Positions 7,871 to 16,986 of a stretch of DNA of 64,000 nucleotides are shown here, piece after piece. The translations under genes were made by a program, and so were the position numbers. Within the stretch, counting starts at the first letter, position 1, and each line of letters starts with the position of its first letter. Origin of the DNA: an uncultured Blautia sp. (lineage in GTDB: Bacteria; Bacillota; Clostridia; Lachnospirales; Lachnospiraceae); NCBI GenBank assembly GCA_934424575.1, contig CAKRXU010000012.1, positions 10,214-74,213 on the forward strand. The letters are read 5' to 3'. Under the pieces are notes generated by a model. That model was not told the DNA's origin, did not search any database, and saw only the letters and a program-made list of their open reading frames with translations.

Positions 7871-10447
7871 TTACTTCATCTGAAATTTAATCGTCACCTT
7901 AAACAGATCTCCATCAAGATACAGCTTAAATTCTCCACCCTGGAGCTGGACGAGGTCTTTGGCGATTGACAGGCCGAGGCCGCTGCCTTCGGTGTTTCGG
8001 GAGACATCGCCGCGGATGAATCTTTCTGTGAGTTCGTCTGCGGAGATGTTCAGTGGCTGTGCGGAGATGTTTTTGAGGGAAAGCTGCACGTTTGGCCGGT
8101 CAACTTTTACGTCGACGTAAACTCTTGTGTTTTCCATTGCATATTTTGATGTGTTTCCAAAAACATTCTCGAGGACTCGCCAGAGTCTGCGGCCATCTGC
8201 ACAGATGATTGCTTCTTCCTCATCGAAATGAACTACCATCGTCAGATTTCTTTCTTCGAATTTCTCTTCGAATTCTCCGATCACCTGATGTACCAGTTCA
8301 ACGAAATTCAGGTCCGTCATTTCCAGTGTGATATTTCCGGTGCTTGCTTTGGAGGCTTCTACGACATCTTCGGTCAATACTTTGAGCCGCTGTGCCTTGT
8401 TTTCCAGAACTTCCAGATAACCTCTGATCTTGGGGTCTTCCGGATTCTCGCGCTTGAGAAGATCCACATAATTGATGATCGAAGTAAGCGGTGTCTTGAT
8501 ATCATGGGAGACATTCGTGATCAGCTCTGTTTTCATGCGCTCGTTCTTGAGGCTGTTTTCTACAGCTGCATCCAGTCCCTCTCCAATATGGTTGATATAA
8601 TCTGCCACCTGCTCCTGCTCACCGGAGAGTTTTTCTGTTGGAATCTTGTATTGGAGTTCTCCGTCAGTAATCTTCTTCAGACCGGCGATGATCTGTTCTC
8701 TTCCCCAGGCTTTTTTTACAAGATAGTAAAGAACCGCACAGTCCATTACAATCATCAGAAGAAAAGCAAATACTGAGTCACCAGCAACCGTCATTCCAGA
8801 AAACATAAACTGCAAAAATACAAAGATGCCAAATAACAAAATTATTTTGACCCTGCTGATCATATTGCCACCGAGAAAGACAACCAGATCACTACATTTA
8901 GAAAAACACTTTTTTACCAATATCAGAACGTGTCGGAGCAGGCTGTCTCTCCAGAGAGATCTTGCCTTGATCCTGCGAACCAGACTCAGCCAACCGGTCA
9001 GAAACCATCCGCCACACCAGATTCCCAGGATGCTGAATCCCGTCACTTTCCAGACCATTCGTATGTCTTCAAAATCCATTGTCTGGACGATCACCGAAGT
9101 GCCCAGCAGCCAGATCATAAATATCATCCATGCCACAATCTCGGTATACCATCTGTCCAGGAAATTCAGATGCACTTTCTCATCTTCATTGTTTCGTCCG
9201 GCCCCGATCGTCAGGATCACAAGTCCTGCAAGTGCCAGAACCAGTGACACTACAGAAATTACCATGATCGGCACCAGCCATGGTTCAAACTTCTCATAGA
9301 CAAGTTTTTCCTGCTTGATCCTGTCTAATACCGGAAAATCTTTATCTACAGAAACGAAATAGAGATAATTTTCCTCACCAAGTCCTGTATTCTCGATCAT
9401 GCTCTGCCAGTAAGATACTGTCCAGTCTGCGATATTAGAAAATCCCAGGGCACAGTCCTGCAGATCCGGAGCGATCAGCATAAGCGGATCATCACTGGAA
9501 GTCAGTTCATTCAGTTTTTTTGCATAATTTGCTGATGTGATGCCTTTTATATTGGTGTACACTTTATCGGATTTTGTGTCTACGTACATGTAGTTAACAT
9601 TTGTTACACCTGTTGCATAAGTTTTCAGGACTTTTTCACCATAAGAAGCATCACTGTATTCAACCAGCGCCGTGTATAAATACTCATATGCCTTGCTGAT
9701 ATTTCCTTTCCATTCTTCACTGTTATTTACAACATCAAGGATACTGTCAGCTCCGTCCGGTTTGTACGCTTCTTTCAGAGGGGCATCGTTATTTCCACTG
9801 GCTTCATAATTATATACATCTGTGTAAACAACATCACCATCCGCATTTGTAACGTACTCCACACCATCATTACGGATTCCTATGTTATCACTGGCATCGC
9901 CATAATACGTATACTCTTTGCCGGAGAGCATGGACAGTATATTCTTTGCATTCTCTGTCCATCCGTCATCACCGCCAAAAACAAATTTCAATTCACCAGT
10001 AGTTATCTTATCTGCAAAATCATTATAGTACATATAATAGTCGCTGCCATCCGGCTGACGGCAGATCAAAACATTTGCACTTCGATCCCAGGATGATTTC
10101 TTCGCCCAGTCATACAGATCCCCTGCCTTGTAGGCAAGTCCGGATGAGTTCTTGTGCGTCAGTGTCTTCCCCTTATTCAGCTCTGTAAGGTCAACCAGTT
10201 CCTCATCATCTGCCTCATCCAGAATCTGCCTCTCATTGATTGCATCAATGATCGTATGAGAAAGGCTGTACATATTATCCTGGAAGCTCTGGGAATCCAC
10301 ATAATTTTTGCTGTCCAATGGCTGAACGCCTTTGCTCATGATAAGCACGGATGCCCCGGCTCCCGCGCAGACTACCGTCACAAAAACTATTGTCAGCAGC
10401 ACCAGAAGCCCTTTTACACCGCTTTTTCTGTACCATCTTGTCTCCAT
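7871..10447 (-). CDS. Membrane sensor histidine kinase
   Basis: 858 residues. A first membrane helix (about 13-35) and a large extracytoplasmic sensor region (to about 385) precede several further membrane helices (about 386-580). Then come a HAMP-like linker, a HisKA domain with phospho-acceptor H648 (NVSHDIKTPL), and a HATPase domain with N-box N761 and GSGLGLS near 821-827. The multi-helix middle section is more elaborate than in a simple two-TM kinase. It lies downstream of its probable partner regulator (10528-11220). The signal sensed cannot be told. Confidence 0.9.
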   Translation of the reverse strand: METRWYRKSGVKGLLVLLTIVFVTVVCAGAGASVLIMSKGVQPLDSKNYVDSQSFQDNMYSLSHTIIDAINERQILDEADDEELVDLTELNKGKTLTHKNSSGLAYKAGDLYDWAKKSSWDRSANVLICRQPDGSDYYMYYNDFADKITTGELKFVFGGDDGWTENAKNILSMLSGKEYTYYGDASDNIGIRNDGVEYVTNADGDVVYTDVYNYEASGNNDAPLKEAYKPDGADSILDVVNNSEEWKGNISKAYEYLYTALVEYSDASYGEKVLKTYATGVTNVNYMYVDTKSDKVYTNIKGITSANYAKKLNELTSSDDPLMLIAPDLQDCALGFSNIADWTVSYWQSMIENTGLGEENYLYFVSVDKDFPVLDRIKQEKLVYEKFEPWLVPIMVISVVSLVLALAGLVILTIGAGRNNEDEKVHLNFLDRWYTEIVAWMIFMIWLLGTSVIVQTMDFEDIRMVWKVTGFSILGIWCGGWFLTGWLSLVRRIKARSLWRDSLLRHVLILVKKCFSKCSDLVVFLGGNMISRVKIILLFGIFVFLQFMFSGMTVAGDSVFAFLLMIVMDCAVLYYLVKKAWGREQIIAGLKKITDGELQYKIPTEKLSGEQEQVADYINHIGEGLDAAVENSLKNERMKTELITNVSHDIKTPLTSIINYVDLLKRENPEDPKIRGYLEVLENKAQRLKVLTEDVVEASKASTGNITLEMTDLNFVELVHQVIGEFEEKFEERNLTMVVHFDEEEAIICADGRRLWRVLENVFGNTSKYAMENTRVYVDVKVDRPNVQLSLKNISAQPLNISADELTERFIRGDVSRNTEGSGLGLSIAKDLVQLQGGEFKLYLDGDLFKVTIKFQMK

Positions 10448-10527
10448 TTATACCCCATTTCCTTTCTGCAAAAATCCATATAACTCTGTCATGAACACAG
10501 GAGTTTTCCACAGGTCCATTCAGAAAA

Positions 10528-11220
10528 TCAGATCTTTTCCACTTTATACCCAAGTCCCCACACAACTTTGAGGTAGCGCGGCTCCTTTGGATTGATCTCA
10601 ATTTTTTCTCTGATATGTCGGATGTGAACCGCTACCGTATTATCTGCCGCGATCGCTTCCTCTTCCCAGATACTCTCATAGATCTGATTGATGGAAAAAA
10701 CTCTTCCCTGATTTTTGACCAGAAAAAGAAGGATCCTGTACTCGATCGGTGTCAGCTTGACCGCTTCTCCATCGACAGTAACTTCCTTACGATCATCGTC
10801 GATCATCAGTCCACCCGTCTCGTAAACATTTCCTCTCTTTTCTGCCATTGCACCCAGCTGTGTATATCTGCGAAGCTGTGATTTCACCCTTGCCACCAGT
10901 TCCAGTGGGTTAAAAGGTTTCGTCACATAATCATCTGCACCGACATTCAGTCCTAAGATCTTGTCTGTATCCTCTGATTTTGCAGATAAAATGATGATAG
11001 GAAGAGCGTTTTTTTCGCGGATCTTCAATGTTGCCCGGATTCCGTCCAGCTTCGGCATCATCACGTCAATGATCAGAAGATCCACCGGATTATTCTGCAA
11101 AACCCGGATCGCCTGTTCACCATCGTATGCTTTGAGAATGTGATGCCCCTCCTGTGCCAGATAGATTTCTATTGCCTCCACGATGTCCTTGTCGTCATCA
11201 CATACCAGTATCTCTGCCAT
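10528..11220 (-). CDS. OmpR/PhoB-family response regulator
   Basis: 230 residues: receiver domain with acidic pocket DDD (8-10) and phospho-acceptor D52 (IIDVMMPKLDG), then a winged-helix DNA-binding domain ending GLGYKVEKI. The ATG at 11220 is preferred over the one at 11244 because AGGAGG is 9 bases before it. It is transcribed just ahead of the sensor kinase and forms a two-component system with it. Confidence 0.93.
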   Translation of the reverse strand: MAEILVCDDDKDIVEAIEIYLAQEGHHILKAYDGEQAIRVLQNNPVDLLIIDVMMPKLDGIRATLKIREKNALPIIILSAKSEDTDKILGLNVGADDYVTKPFNPLELVARVKSQLRRYTQLGAMAEKRGNVYETGGLMIDDDRKEVTVDGEAVKLTPIEYRILLFLVKNQGRVFSINQIYESIWEEEAIAADNTVAVHIRHIREKIEINPKEPRYLKVVWGLGYKVEKI

Positions 11221-11361
11221 TTCCCCTGCCTCCTGTGTTTTCATGTTTTTACTATACTGCTTAAGAATTAATATCTATGGGGTAAAATATTAAGATTTTC
11301 TTATTTTTTTCGCTTTTCTATTGTATCAGAAAATCCGTCTGAAAAAAATATATTTTCCTTG

Positions 11362-11428
11362 TTGACAAATCTATACCATTATGGTACAGTATAGTCACAG
11401 CAAAACAATAACGATTACTATTATTAAA
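11362..11428 (+). promoter_or_regulatory. Rubrerythrin 1 promoter with palindrome and PerR-like box
   Basis: TTGACA (11362-11367), a 17-base spacer and TACAGT (11385-11390). A 13-bp palindrome TACCATTATGGTA (11374-11386) overlaps the spacer and -10 element. Downstream, TTACTATTATTAAA (11415-11428) matches 11 of 14 positions of the PerR consensus TTATAATTATTATAA and recurs before rubrerythrin 2. The operator role is inference. Confidence 0.55.
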
Positions 11429-11463
11429 TAAAACAAACTTAATCAGCAAAGGAGATCAAGATT

Positions 11464-12009
11464 ATGGCAAAATGGGTATGTAATGTATGTGGATATGTTT
11501 ATGAAGGCGACGCTGCTCCGGAGGTATGTCCGCAGTGTAAAGCTCCTGCTTCCAAATTCACAGAGCAGAAAGGCGAGATGACATGGGCTGCTGAACACGT
11601 TGTTGGTGTTGCGCAGGGCGTAAGTGAAGACATCATCGAAGACCTGAGAGCGAACTTCCAGGGTGAGTGCTCTGAGGTTGGTATGTATCTCGCAATGGCA
11701 AGAGTTGCCCACAGAGAAGGCTATCCGGAAATCGGTCTTTACTGGGAGAAAGCTGCTTACGAAGAAGCTGAGCATGCTGCTAAATTCGCAGAACTTCTCG
11801 GTGAAGTCGTTACTGACAGCACAAAGAAAAACCTTGAGATGCGTGTAGAAGCTGAGAACGGTGCTACTGCTGGTAAATTCGACCTGGCTAAACGTGCCAA
11901 AGCTGCTAACCTTGATGCGATCCATGACACAGTACATGAGATGGCTCGCGATGAAGCTAGACACGGCAAAGCATTCGCTGGATTACTGAAAAGATACTTC
12001 GGAGAATAA
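11464..12009 (+). CDS. Reverse-type rubrerythrin (N-terminal rubredoxin), copy 1
   Basis: 181 residues. The N-terminus is a rubredoxin-type Fe(Cys)4 domain (C6, C9, C22, C25), followed by a four-helix ferritin-like diiron domain with EEAEH and DEARH ligand motifs. This order is the reverse of classical rubrerythrin and is typical of clostridial enzymes that reduce hydrogen peroxide and oxygen with NADH-derived electrons. It is directly followed by a PerR-like regulator and a second copy differing by one residue (I57 here, L57 there). Confidence 0.93.
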   Translation: MAKWVCNVCGYVYEGDAAPEVCPQCKAPASKFTEQKGEMTWAAEHVVGVAQGVSEDIIEDLRANFQGECSEVGMYLAMARVAHREGYPEIGLYWEKAAYEEAEHAAKFAELLGEVVTDSTKKNLEMRVEAENGATAGKFDLAKRAKAANLDAIHDTVHEMARDEARHGKAFAGLLKRYFGE

Positions 12010-12045
12010 TTTAAGGAACTGATTTACAGAAAGGAAACGCGATAT

Positions 12046-12432
12046 ATGGCTACATTGAAATACAGTCGTCAGCGAGAATCGATCAAAGAATTTCTCATGA
12101 CCCGTAAGGATCACCCTACCGCAGATGTTGTTTACGAAAATATGAAAAAGATCTACCCCAACATCAGTCTGGGAACCGTATATCGTAACCTTTCTCTGTT
12201 ATCTGAAATCGGTGAGATCCAGAAACTGTCCAACTTCGGCGGTGCAGATCATTTCGATGGATGTGTTACTCCTCACTGTCACTTTATGTGCACAGAATGC
12301 GGAGATGTCCTGGATCTGGAAACAGAAGGCATGGACGATCTGATAGAGAAAGCCGGTCGAAACTTTTCCGGCAAGATCACTGCATGCGATATACGATTTT
12401 TCGGAACTTGCCCGAAATGTATGAACAAATAA
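12046..12432 (+). CDS. perR: Fur-family regulator, PerR type
   Basis: 128 residues, full length. The winged helix (residues 1-75, SLGTVYRNLSLL) precedes the metal-binding domain. C82/C85 and C122/C125 form the structural zinc site; H23, H77 and H79 (PHCHF) fit the regulatory metal site of peroxide sensor PerR. The gene sits between two peroxide-reducing rubrerythrins, which supports peroxide sensing rather than iron or zinc sensing. It starts 36 bases after rubrerythrin 1, so it is likely co-transcribed and self-regulated. Confidence 0.85.
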   Translation: MATLKYSRQRESIKEFLMTRKDHPTADVVYENMKKIYPNISLGTVYRNLSLLSEIGEIQKLSNFGGADHFDGCVTPHCHFMCTECGDVLDLETEGMDDLIEKAGRNFSGKITACDIRFFGTCPKCMNK

Positions 12433-12451
12433 TGTATTTTCAGACATTTGC

Positions 12452-12517
12452 TTGACTTCGAGCATTCAATGTGATAGATTGAAACTACAGTTATTGAGAA
12501 TTATTACTATTATTAAA
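12452..12517 (+). promoter_or_regulatory. Rubrerythrin 2 promoter with PerR-like box
   Basis: TTGACT (12452-12457), a 17-base spacer and TAGATT (12475-12480). The TTACTATTATTAAA box at 12504-12517 is identical to the one before rubrerythrin 1. The stretch from this box to the start codon was duplicated with the gene. Confidence 0.5.
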
Positions 12518-12553
12518 CAGAACTAACTTAATTAAGAAAAGGAGATCAAAATT

Positions 12554-13099
12554 ATGGCAAAATGGGTATGTAATGTATGTGGATATGTTTACGAAGGTGA
12601 CGCTGCTCCGGAAGTCTGTCCGCAGTGTAAAGCTCCTGCTTCCAAATTCACAGAGCAGAAGGGCGAGATGACATGGGCTGCTGAACACGTTGTTGGTGTT
12701 GCTCAGGGTGTGAGCGAAGACATTCTTGAAGATCTGAGAGCAAACTTCCAGGGTGAGTGCTCTGAAGTTGGTATGTATCTTGCAATGGCAAGAGTTGCTC
12801 ACAGAGAAGGATATCCGGAAATCGGTCTCTACTGGGAGAAAGCTGCTTACGAAGAAGCTGAGCATGCTGCTAAATTCGCAGAACTTCTCGGTGAAGTCGT
12901 TACTGACAGCACAAAGAAAAACCTTGAGATGCGTGTAGAAGCTGAGAATGGTGCTACTGCTGGTAAATTCGACCTGGCTAAACGTGCTAAAGCTGCTAAC
13001 CTCGACGCAATCCATGACACAGTTCATGAAATGGCTCGTGATGAGGCGAGACACGGCAAAGCATTCGCTGGTCTGCTTAAGAGATATTTCGGAGAATAA
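12554..13099 (+). CDS. Reverse-type rubrerythrin, copy 2
   Basis: 181 residues, identical to copy 1 except L57 for I57. The rubredoxin cysteines and both diiron motifs are intact. At DNA level the copies differ by scattered synonymous changes near both ends, but a 119-base core (12830-12948) is identical to 11740-11858. It has its own promoter and a strong terminator after it, so it can be expressed separately from the perR transcript. Confidence 0.93.
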   Translation: MAKWVCNVCGYVYEGDAAPEVCPQCKAPASKFTEQKGEMTWAAEHVVGVAQGVSEDILEDLRANFQGECSEVGMYLAMARVAHREGYPEIGLYWEKAAYEEAEHAAKFAELLGEVVTDSTKKNLEMRVEAENGATAGKFDLAKRAKAANLDAIHDTVHEMARDEARHGKAFAGLLKRYFGE

Positions 13100-13120
13100 A
13101 CCATCATATAAAACAATCAT

Positions 13121-13152
13121 CCCCAGGGCTTATAACCCTGGGGACTTTTTTT
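13121..13152 (+). terminator. Strong terminator after rubrerythrin 2
   Basis: Perfect 8-bp GC-rich stem CCCCAGGG/CCCTGGGG with a 7-base loop followed by seven T. Confidence 0.9.
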
Positions 13153-13187
13153 ATAATACCAACAATTAATCCAATGACTGTAACCAT

Positions 13188-15068
13188 TTAATATTTCCTC
13201 CACTTCAATAATAATGCTGAGTTTATGATAACGACTACAGATCCCGCGTTATGCACCAGTGCTCCGACTACCGGGTTCAGGATTCCGGTAATAGCGAGAA
13301 CAATCGCGAGGAAGTTTAATCCCATGGAAAAGCTGAGATTGCATTTGATCGTGATCATCATTCGCTTGGATAAGGCGATCAGATGCGGAAGTTCTTTGAC
13401 CTCATCATCCACAAGTGCAATGTCTGCCGCGTCTACGGCAATGTCGCTTCCGACACCGCCCATAGCGATTCCGACATCTGCTTTTTTAAGAGCAGGCGCA
13501 TCGTTGATGCCGTCGCCTATCATACAGACTTTTTCCTGCTTCTGCTGATAGCTGCTGATCCAGTTTAGTTTGTCTTCTGGCAGACAGTTCGCATGGACTT
13601 CTCTAATATGAAGCTGGCCTGCGATTGCCGCTGCTGCATTTTCGTGATCTCCTGTAAGAAGCACAGGTTCTACTCCAAGTTCTGTCAGCTTGTCGATCAT
13701 TTCCGTACTCTCGCTTCGAACAGTATCTGCAAGTGCGAGATAACCTGCCAGGCTCTTATCGATGGCGACATAGATCATCGTACATCCCTGATTCACGAAT
13801 TCTTCTGCCTGTTTTTCCACATCTGCCGGGAAATTAATCTGATTTTCACGAAGCATATCCACATTTCCCGCCAAAATTGTGTGTGTATCCACTTCGCAGG
13901 AAACACCACGTCCCGGAATCATCTCAAACTGTCCGGTGGATAACAGTTCTTTCTTCATTTCCTGTCTGTAACAGTTTACGACTGCTTTTCCAAGCGGATG
14001 TTCGGACAGCTGCTCTGCCGCTGCACAATATCCGTAAATCTCTTCTTCCTTCCATTCTGGAAGAACGCTTCTGACTGCAATTACCTTTGGAGTTCCATAA
14101 GTCAGGGTTCCTGTCTTATCAAATGTGATTTTCTTAACAGATGCAAGACGCTCCAGTGCATCTCCCTCTCTTACAAGAAACCCATGCTTTGTGGCATTTC
14201 CGATTGCCGCCATAATCGCGGTCGGTGTCGCCAGGACCAGTGCACATGGACAAAAAACAACGAGGATCGTTACCGCACGAATGATCTCTCCGGAGATCAG
14301 CCAGGTCAGAGCCGCCGCGGTCAGGGCGATCACTACGATCCATGTTGCCCAGCGGTCTGCAAGTCCAACGATTTTGGCTTTTCCCGCATCTGCAGACTGT
14401 ACGAGACGGATCATTCTCTGGATCGAGCTGTCCTCTCCAACCTTGGATGCTTTCATCTCAAAAGCTCCAAACTGGTTCACCGTTCCAGACGACACCTCAT
14501 CTCCCACGGTCTTGTCGACCGGAAGTGATTCTCCTGTCATGACTGCCTGGTTTACAGAAGTCTGTCCTGATGTGATCACACCATCAACAGGAACCGTCTC
14601 TCCCGGGAGCACCCGAAGGATATCTCCTACCTTGACCTGCTCTGCCGGAATAGTCTTCTCTCCTGCTTCTGTGAGCACTCTGGCTGTCTGTGGTGTCAGA
14701 TGCACCAGTTTCTCAATACCTGCTCTTGCCTTGGCAACAGTCAGTTCTTCCAAAAGTCCTCCAAGCTGCATGATAAATGCAACTTCACCGGCCGCAAAAT
14801 CTTCTCTGATGAGTACCGATGCGATCAGAGCCAGCGAAACAAGTACGTCTGCCTTGATATCAAACTCTGTGACAAGTCCGATGACTGCTTCCAGAATGAT
14901 CGGGATTCCGCAGAGAATGATCGCAACCCATGCCGGATCAAACGGCAGGAGTTCTTTATCAAAAATGCTGATCAGAAGTGCGACTGCGGAAATCACCAGG
15001 AACAGAATGTCTCTTTTGGTTCCACCAAATTCCAGAAGTTCTTCCAGTTTATCTGTTATCTTCTTCAC
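13188..15068 (-). CDS. P1B-type heavy metal-transporting ATPase
   Basis: 626 residues, beginning with a GTG preceded by AAAGGAG. It lacks an N-terminal HMA or His-rich metal-binding domain. CPC at 273-275 lies in the transport helix, DKTGTLT at 317-323 holds the phosphorylated Asp, and SEHPLGKA and GDGIND are present. The last helix reads HNAGS (606-610) with N616, unlike the MxxSS of copper pumps or the DxG of zinc/cadmium pumps, so substrate is uncertain. Two CsoR-like boxes lie on its promoter and a csoR gene is upstream, favouring copper or another soft metal. Confidence 0.9.
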   Translation of the reverse strand: MKKITDKLEELLEFGGTKRDILFLVISAVALLISIFDKELLPFDPAWVAIILCGIPIILEAVIGLVTEFDIKADVLVSLALIASVLIREDFAAGEVAFIMQLGGLLEELTVAKARAGIEKLVHLTPQTARVLTEAGEKTIPAEQVKVGDILRVLPGETVPVDGVITSGQTSVNQAVMTGESLPVDKTVGDEVSSGTVNQFGAFEMKASKVGEDSSIQRMIRLVQSADAGKAKIVGLADRWATWIVVIALTAAALTWLISGEIIRAVTILVVFCPCALVLATPTAIMAAIGNATKHGFLVREGDALERLASVKKITFDKTGTLTYGTPKVIAVRSVLPEWKEEEIYGYCAAAEQLSEHPLGKAVVNCYRQEMKKELLSTGQFEMIPGRGVSCEVDTHTILAGNVDMLRENQINFPADVEKQAEEFVNQGCTMIYVAIDKSLAGYLALADTVRSESTEMIDKLTELGVEPVLLTGDHENAAAAIAGQLHIREVHANCLPEDKLNWISSYQQKQEKVCMIGDGINDAPALKKADVGIAMGGVGSDIAVDAADIALVDDEVKELPHLIALSKRMMITIKCNLSFSMGLNFLAIVLAITGILNPVVGALVHNAGSVVVIINSALLLKWRKY

Positions 15069-15083
15069 TCTTTTTCTCTCCTT

Positions 15084-15147
15084 TATACCTATAGGGGTAT
15101 ATGTAATTTATGGTTGTTATTATACCTATGGGGGTATTGGTTGTCAA
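15084..15147 (-). promoter_or_regulatory. Metal ATPase promoter with two CsoR-like operators
   Basis: On the minus strand, consensus TTGACA (15142-15147) and TATAAT (15119-15124) are 17 bases apart. Two near-identical 18-bp boxes, TATACCTATAGGGGTATA (15084-15101) and TATACCTATGGGGGTATT (15121-15138), resemble the G-tract palindromes bound by CsoR. One covers the spacer and part of the -10, the other lies in the leader before the ribosome site. Confidence 0.75.
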
Positions 15148-15202
15148 TGGGTATATTGAGAATATTTTTCGATAACAGATTTTCTTTATAAAAAAATACA
15201 AT

Positions 15203-15236
15203 AAAAAAAGCCATGGCGTTCTCTGCCACAGCTTTT
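15203..15236 (-). terminator. Terminator after csoR
   Basis: A 12-bp stem (arms 15225-15236 and 15206-15217, two G-U pairs) followed on the minus strand by a T run, separating csoR from the metal ATPase. Confidence 0.8.
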
Positions 15237-15248
15237 GTGCAATAATTT

Positions 15249-15524
15249 CTATTTCATATTTGCGAAGCGTTCTACTGCTTTTGTGAAGTTTTCGATGGTT
15301 TTGTCCGGATCTCCATGTTCGATTCCCTCACGAACGCAGTGTTTGATGTGTCCTTCCAGAATGACCTGTCCTGCTTTGTGCAATGCGGATTTGGCTGCAT
15401 TGATCTGTGACAGAACATCCTCACATGGTACATCCTCGTCTATCATCCGATCGATCGCCTGTACCTGTCCGATGATCTTTTTTAATCTTCGGTGAAGATT
15501 TTCTGAATCCATACATTGTTTCAT
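15249..15524 (-). CDS. csoR: CsoR-type metal-sensing repressor
   Basis: 91 residues, all-helical CsoR/RcnR/FrmR family. C34, H59 and C63 have the same spacing (25 and 4) as the Cu(I) ligands of mycobacterial CsoR. The preceding gene's stop overlaps its start by four bases (ATGA), so it is translationally coupled to the HD protein. It is followed by a terminator and then the ATPase promoter carrying two CsoR-like boxes, the probable target. Confidence 0.88.
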   Translation of the reverse strand: MKQCMDSENLHRRLKKIIGQVQAIDRMIDEDVPCEDVLSQINAAKSALHKAGQVILEGHIKHCVREGIEHGDPDKTIENFTKAVERFANMK

Positions 15525-16096
15525 TCTCTGTCTCTCCTGTTCTCCGCGATTTTTTTCTTACTGTCATTCCGCACTTCGTCACGAAGTTTTGTCAGATACT
15601 CCGAAAACTGAACTTTGTCATTGCCATAGGTCATCTGCAGATCATATTCCAACGGAATCCATGTGCTGATATCTGACTCATTATGCTGGATCAGTGCCTC
15701 CAGATTGTCCAGTGCTTTGTAGATCCGAGCCTCCAGCGTCTCCCGTTCTTCCATTTCCTGATAAAGAGCTCGCATTTCATCCGCAAATGGCTGCGGTAAA
15801 CCTGCTACCCATTCACCCAGAAGAGAGGATTCTTTCTGTTCATCTGCTTCTGTCTTATTAAAAGTGGGGATATCGCCGGTAAAAGCTTCGCCCAGATCAT
15901 GGATCAGGCACATTTTCATTAATTTTTCCAGGTCTGCCTCAGGAAATTCATCACTGACCCAATATGCCATCAGAGTGATCCTCCAGGAGTGCTCCGCAAC
16001 ACTTTCCCGGCGTCCTCCGGACGTATAGCAATGTCTTGTGGCATCTTTGAGGCGCTCTGCCACTGATAAACTTTTTAGTAATTTTTCCGGTTCCAT
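15521..16096 (-). CDS. HD-domain phosphohydrolase (YfbR/HDDC2-like)
   Basis: 191 residues, one HD domain. H36 (AEHSW), H66-D67 (CLIHDLGE) and the later KALDNLEALIQHNE segment match 5'-deoxynucleotidase-like proteins of the YfbR/HDDC2 group, which dephosphorylate deoxynucleoside monophosphates. It overlaps csoR by four bases. No link to metal handling is evident beyond the shared transcript. Confidence 0.8.
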   Translation of the reverse strand: MEPEKLLKSLSVAERLKDATRHCYTSGGRRESVAEHSWRITLMAYWVSDEFPEADLEKLMKMCLIHDLGEAFTGDIPTFNKTEADEQKESSLLGEWVAGLPQPFADEMRALYQEMEERETLEARIYKALDNLEALIQHNESDISTWIPLEYDLQMTYGNDKVQFSEYLTKLRDEVRNDSKKKIAENRRDRE

Positions 16097-16140
16097 CTTA
16101 CTACTTATTTCCTTTATTGTGATTTTTTGTTATAACATTT

Positions 16141-16932
16141 TTAGGCAAGCTTTTTTTTGAATTCTGGTGATAAAATATAAACACCATAAGAAACGTTATA
16201 GTTTCTGCTGTAGCTTTTTGCCTCTGCAAAAAGCGGATCATACACGCGACCATTGATCTCTGTCCATGCATGAGCATCATCATCACTTCTCGGTGCATCT
16301 GCACAGATATAAACGTTTGTATAACCAAGTACTTTCGCAAGATAAGCAAATGCAGATGCATCTGCAATGCAGTCACCACAGCCTCGTTCAAAATGATCAT
16401 TCGCCTGCACTGCATACCATGCCGCACCACCCTGATCAAACCGACGCCACGTATGATAATACTTGCTCATAACCCAGCGGAAACATGCTTCCAGTTTCTG
16501 GCTTTTTGACATTTTTGGAGTTGTTACACGGTCTACTACATCTTTGGCATTCTGATATGCACGGAATTCCTGTGTTTTATATTTTCCCATCCTGGTTCCA
16601 TTTTTATAATAGTAAACAGAACCTTTTTTCCATCCCTCTACATGGGCTCTGTTGTCAATATAATACATAATTCCTTTGTATGCTGTATCTTTCTTCATCA
16701 GTACGCCGTACTTATTAAACAGATACACATTCTTACCAATCTTCTGGCATCCTGTTAAGTATTTTCCGTTTTTGAAATACTTCTTGTTACCATTTTTAAG
16801 TCTGTACCATCCCTTTCTGGCTGATGCGGAAGTTGTCTTTGTTGCTGCCGCACTGGCTGTCTCTGTGAATACTGGTACTGTTATCAGCATTGCGCAGAGA
16901 AATAAAACCATAATCTTTTTCACTTTTTTCAT
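16141..16932 (-). CDS. Secreted transglutaminase-like protein with wall-binding repeats
   Basis: 263 residues from the ATG at 16932, which has GGGAGG 11 bases upstream; another ATG at 16941 is too close to it. A signal peptide ends near TASAA (residue 30). Residues 40-118 contain Gly/Tyr/Lys-rich repeats (GWYRLKNGNKKYFKNGKYL) like cell wall-binding modules. The C-terminal half is a transglutaminase/cysteine protease fold with C188 (GDCIADASA), H221 (DDAHAWTE) and D232. It is probably an extracytoplasmic peptidase or cross-linker at the wall. The next gene upstream on the strand is a D,D-carboxypeptidase. Confidence 0.8.
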   Translation of the reverse strand: MKKVKKIMVLFLCAMLITVPVFTETASAAATKTTSASARKGWYRLKNGNKKYFKNGKYLTGCQKIGKNVYLFNKYGVLMKKDTAYKGIMYYIDNRAHVEGWKKGSVYYYKNGTRMGKYKTQEFRAYQNAKDVVDRVTTPKMSKSQKLEACFRWVMSKYYHTWRRFDQGGAAWYAVQANDHFERGCGDCIADASAFAYLAKVLGYTNVYICADAPRSDDDAHAWTEINGRVYDPLFAEAKSYSRNYNVSYGVYILSPEFKKKLA

Positions 16933-16986
16933 GTTACTCATGACCTCCCTTTTTCTTTTTCAAAAAACGTCCATAAATTGTACGCT

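Noticed and set aside
14125..15159. Long plus-strand frame (344 codons) opposite the metal ATPase
   Set aside because: Ser/Thr/Ile-rich with no domain; it is antisense to a strongly conserved P-type ATPase.
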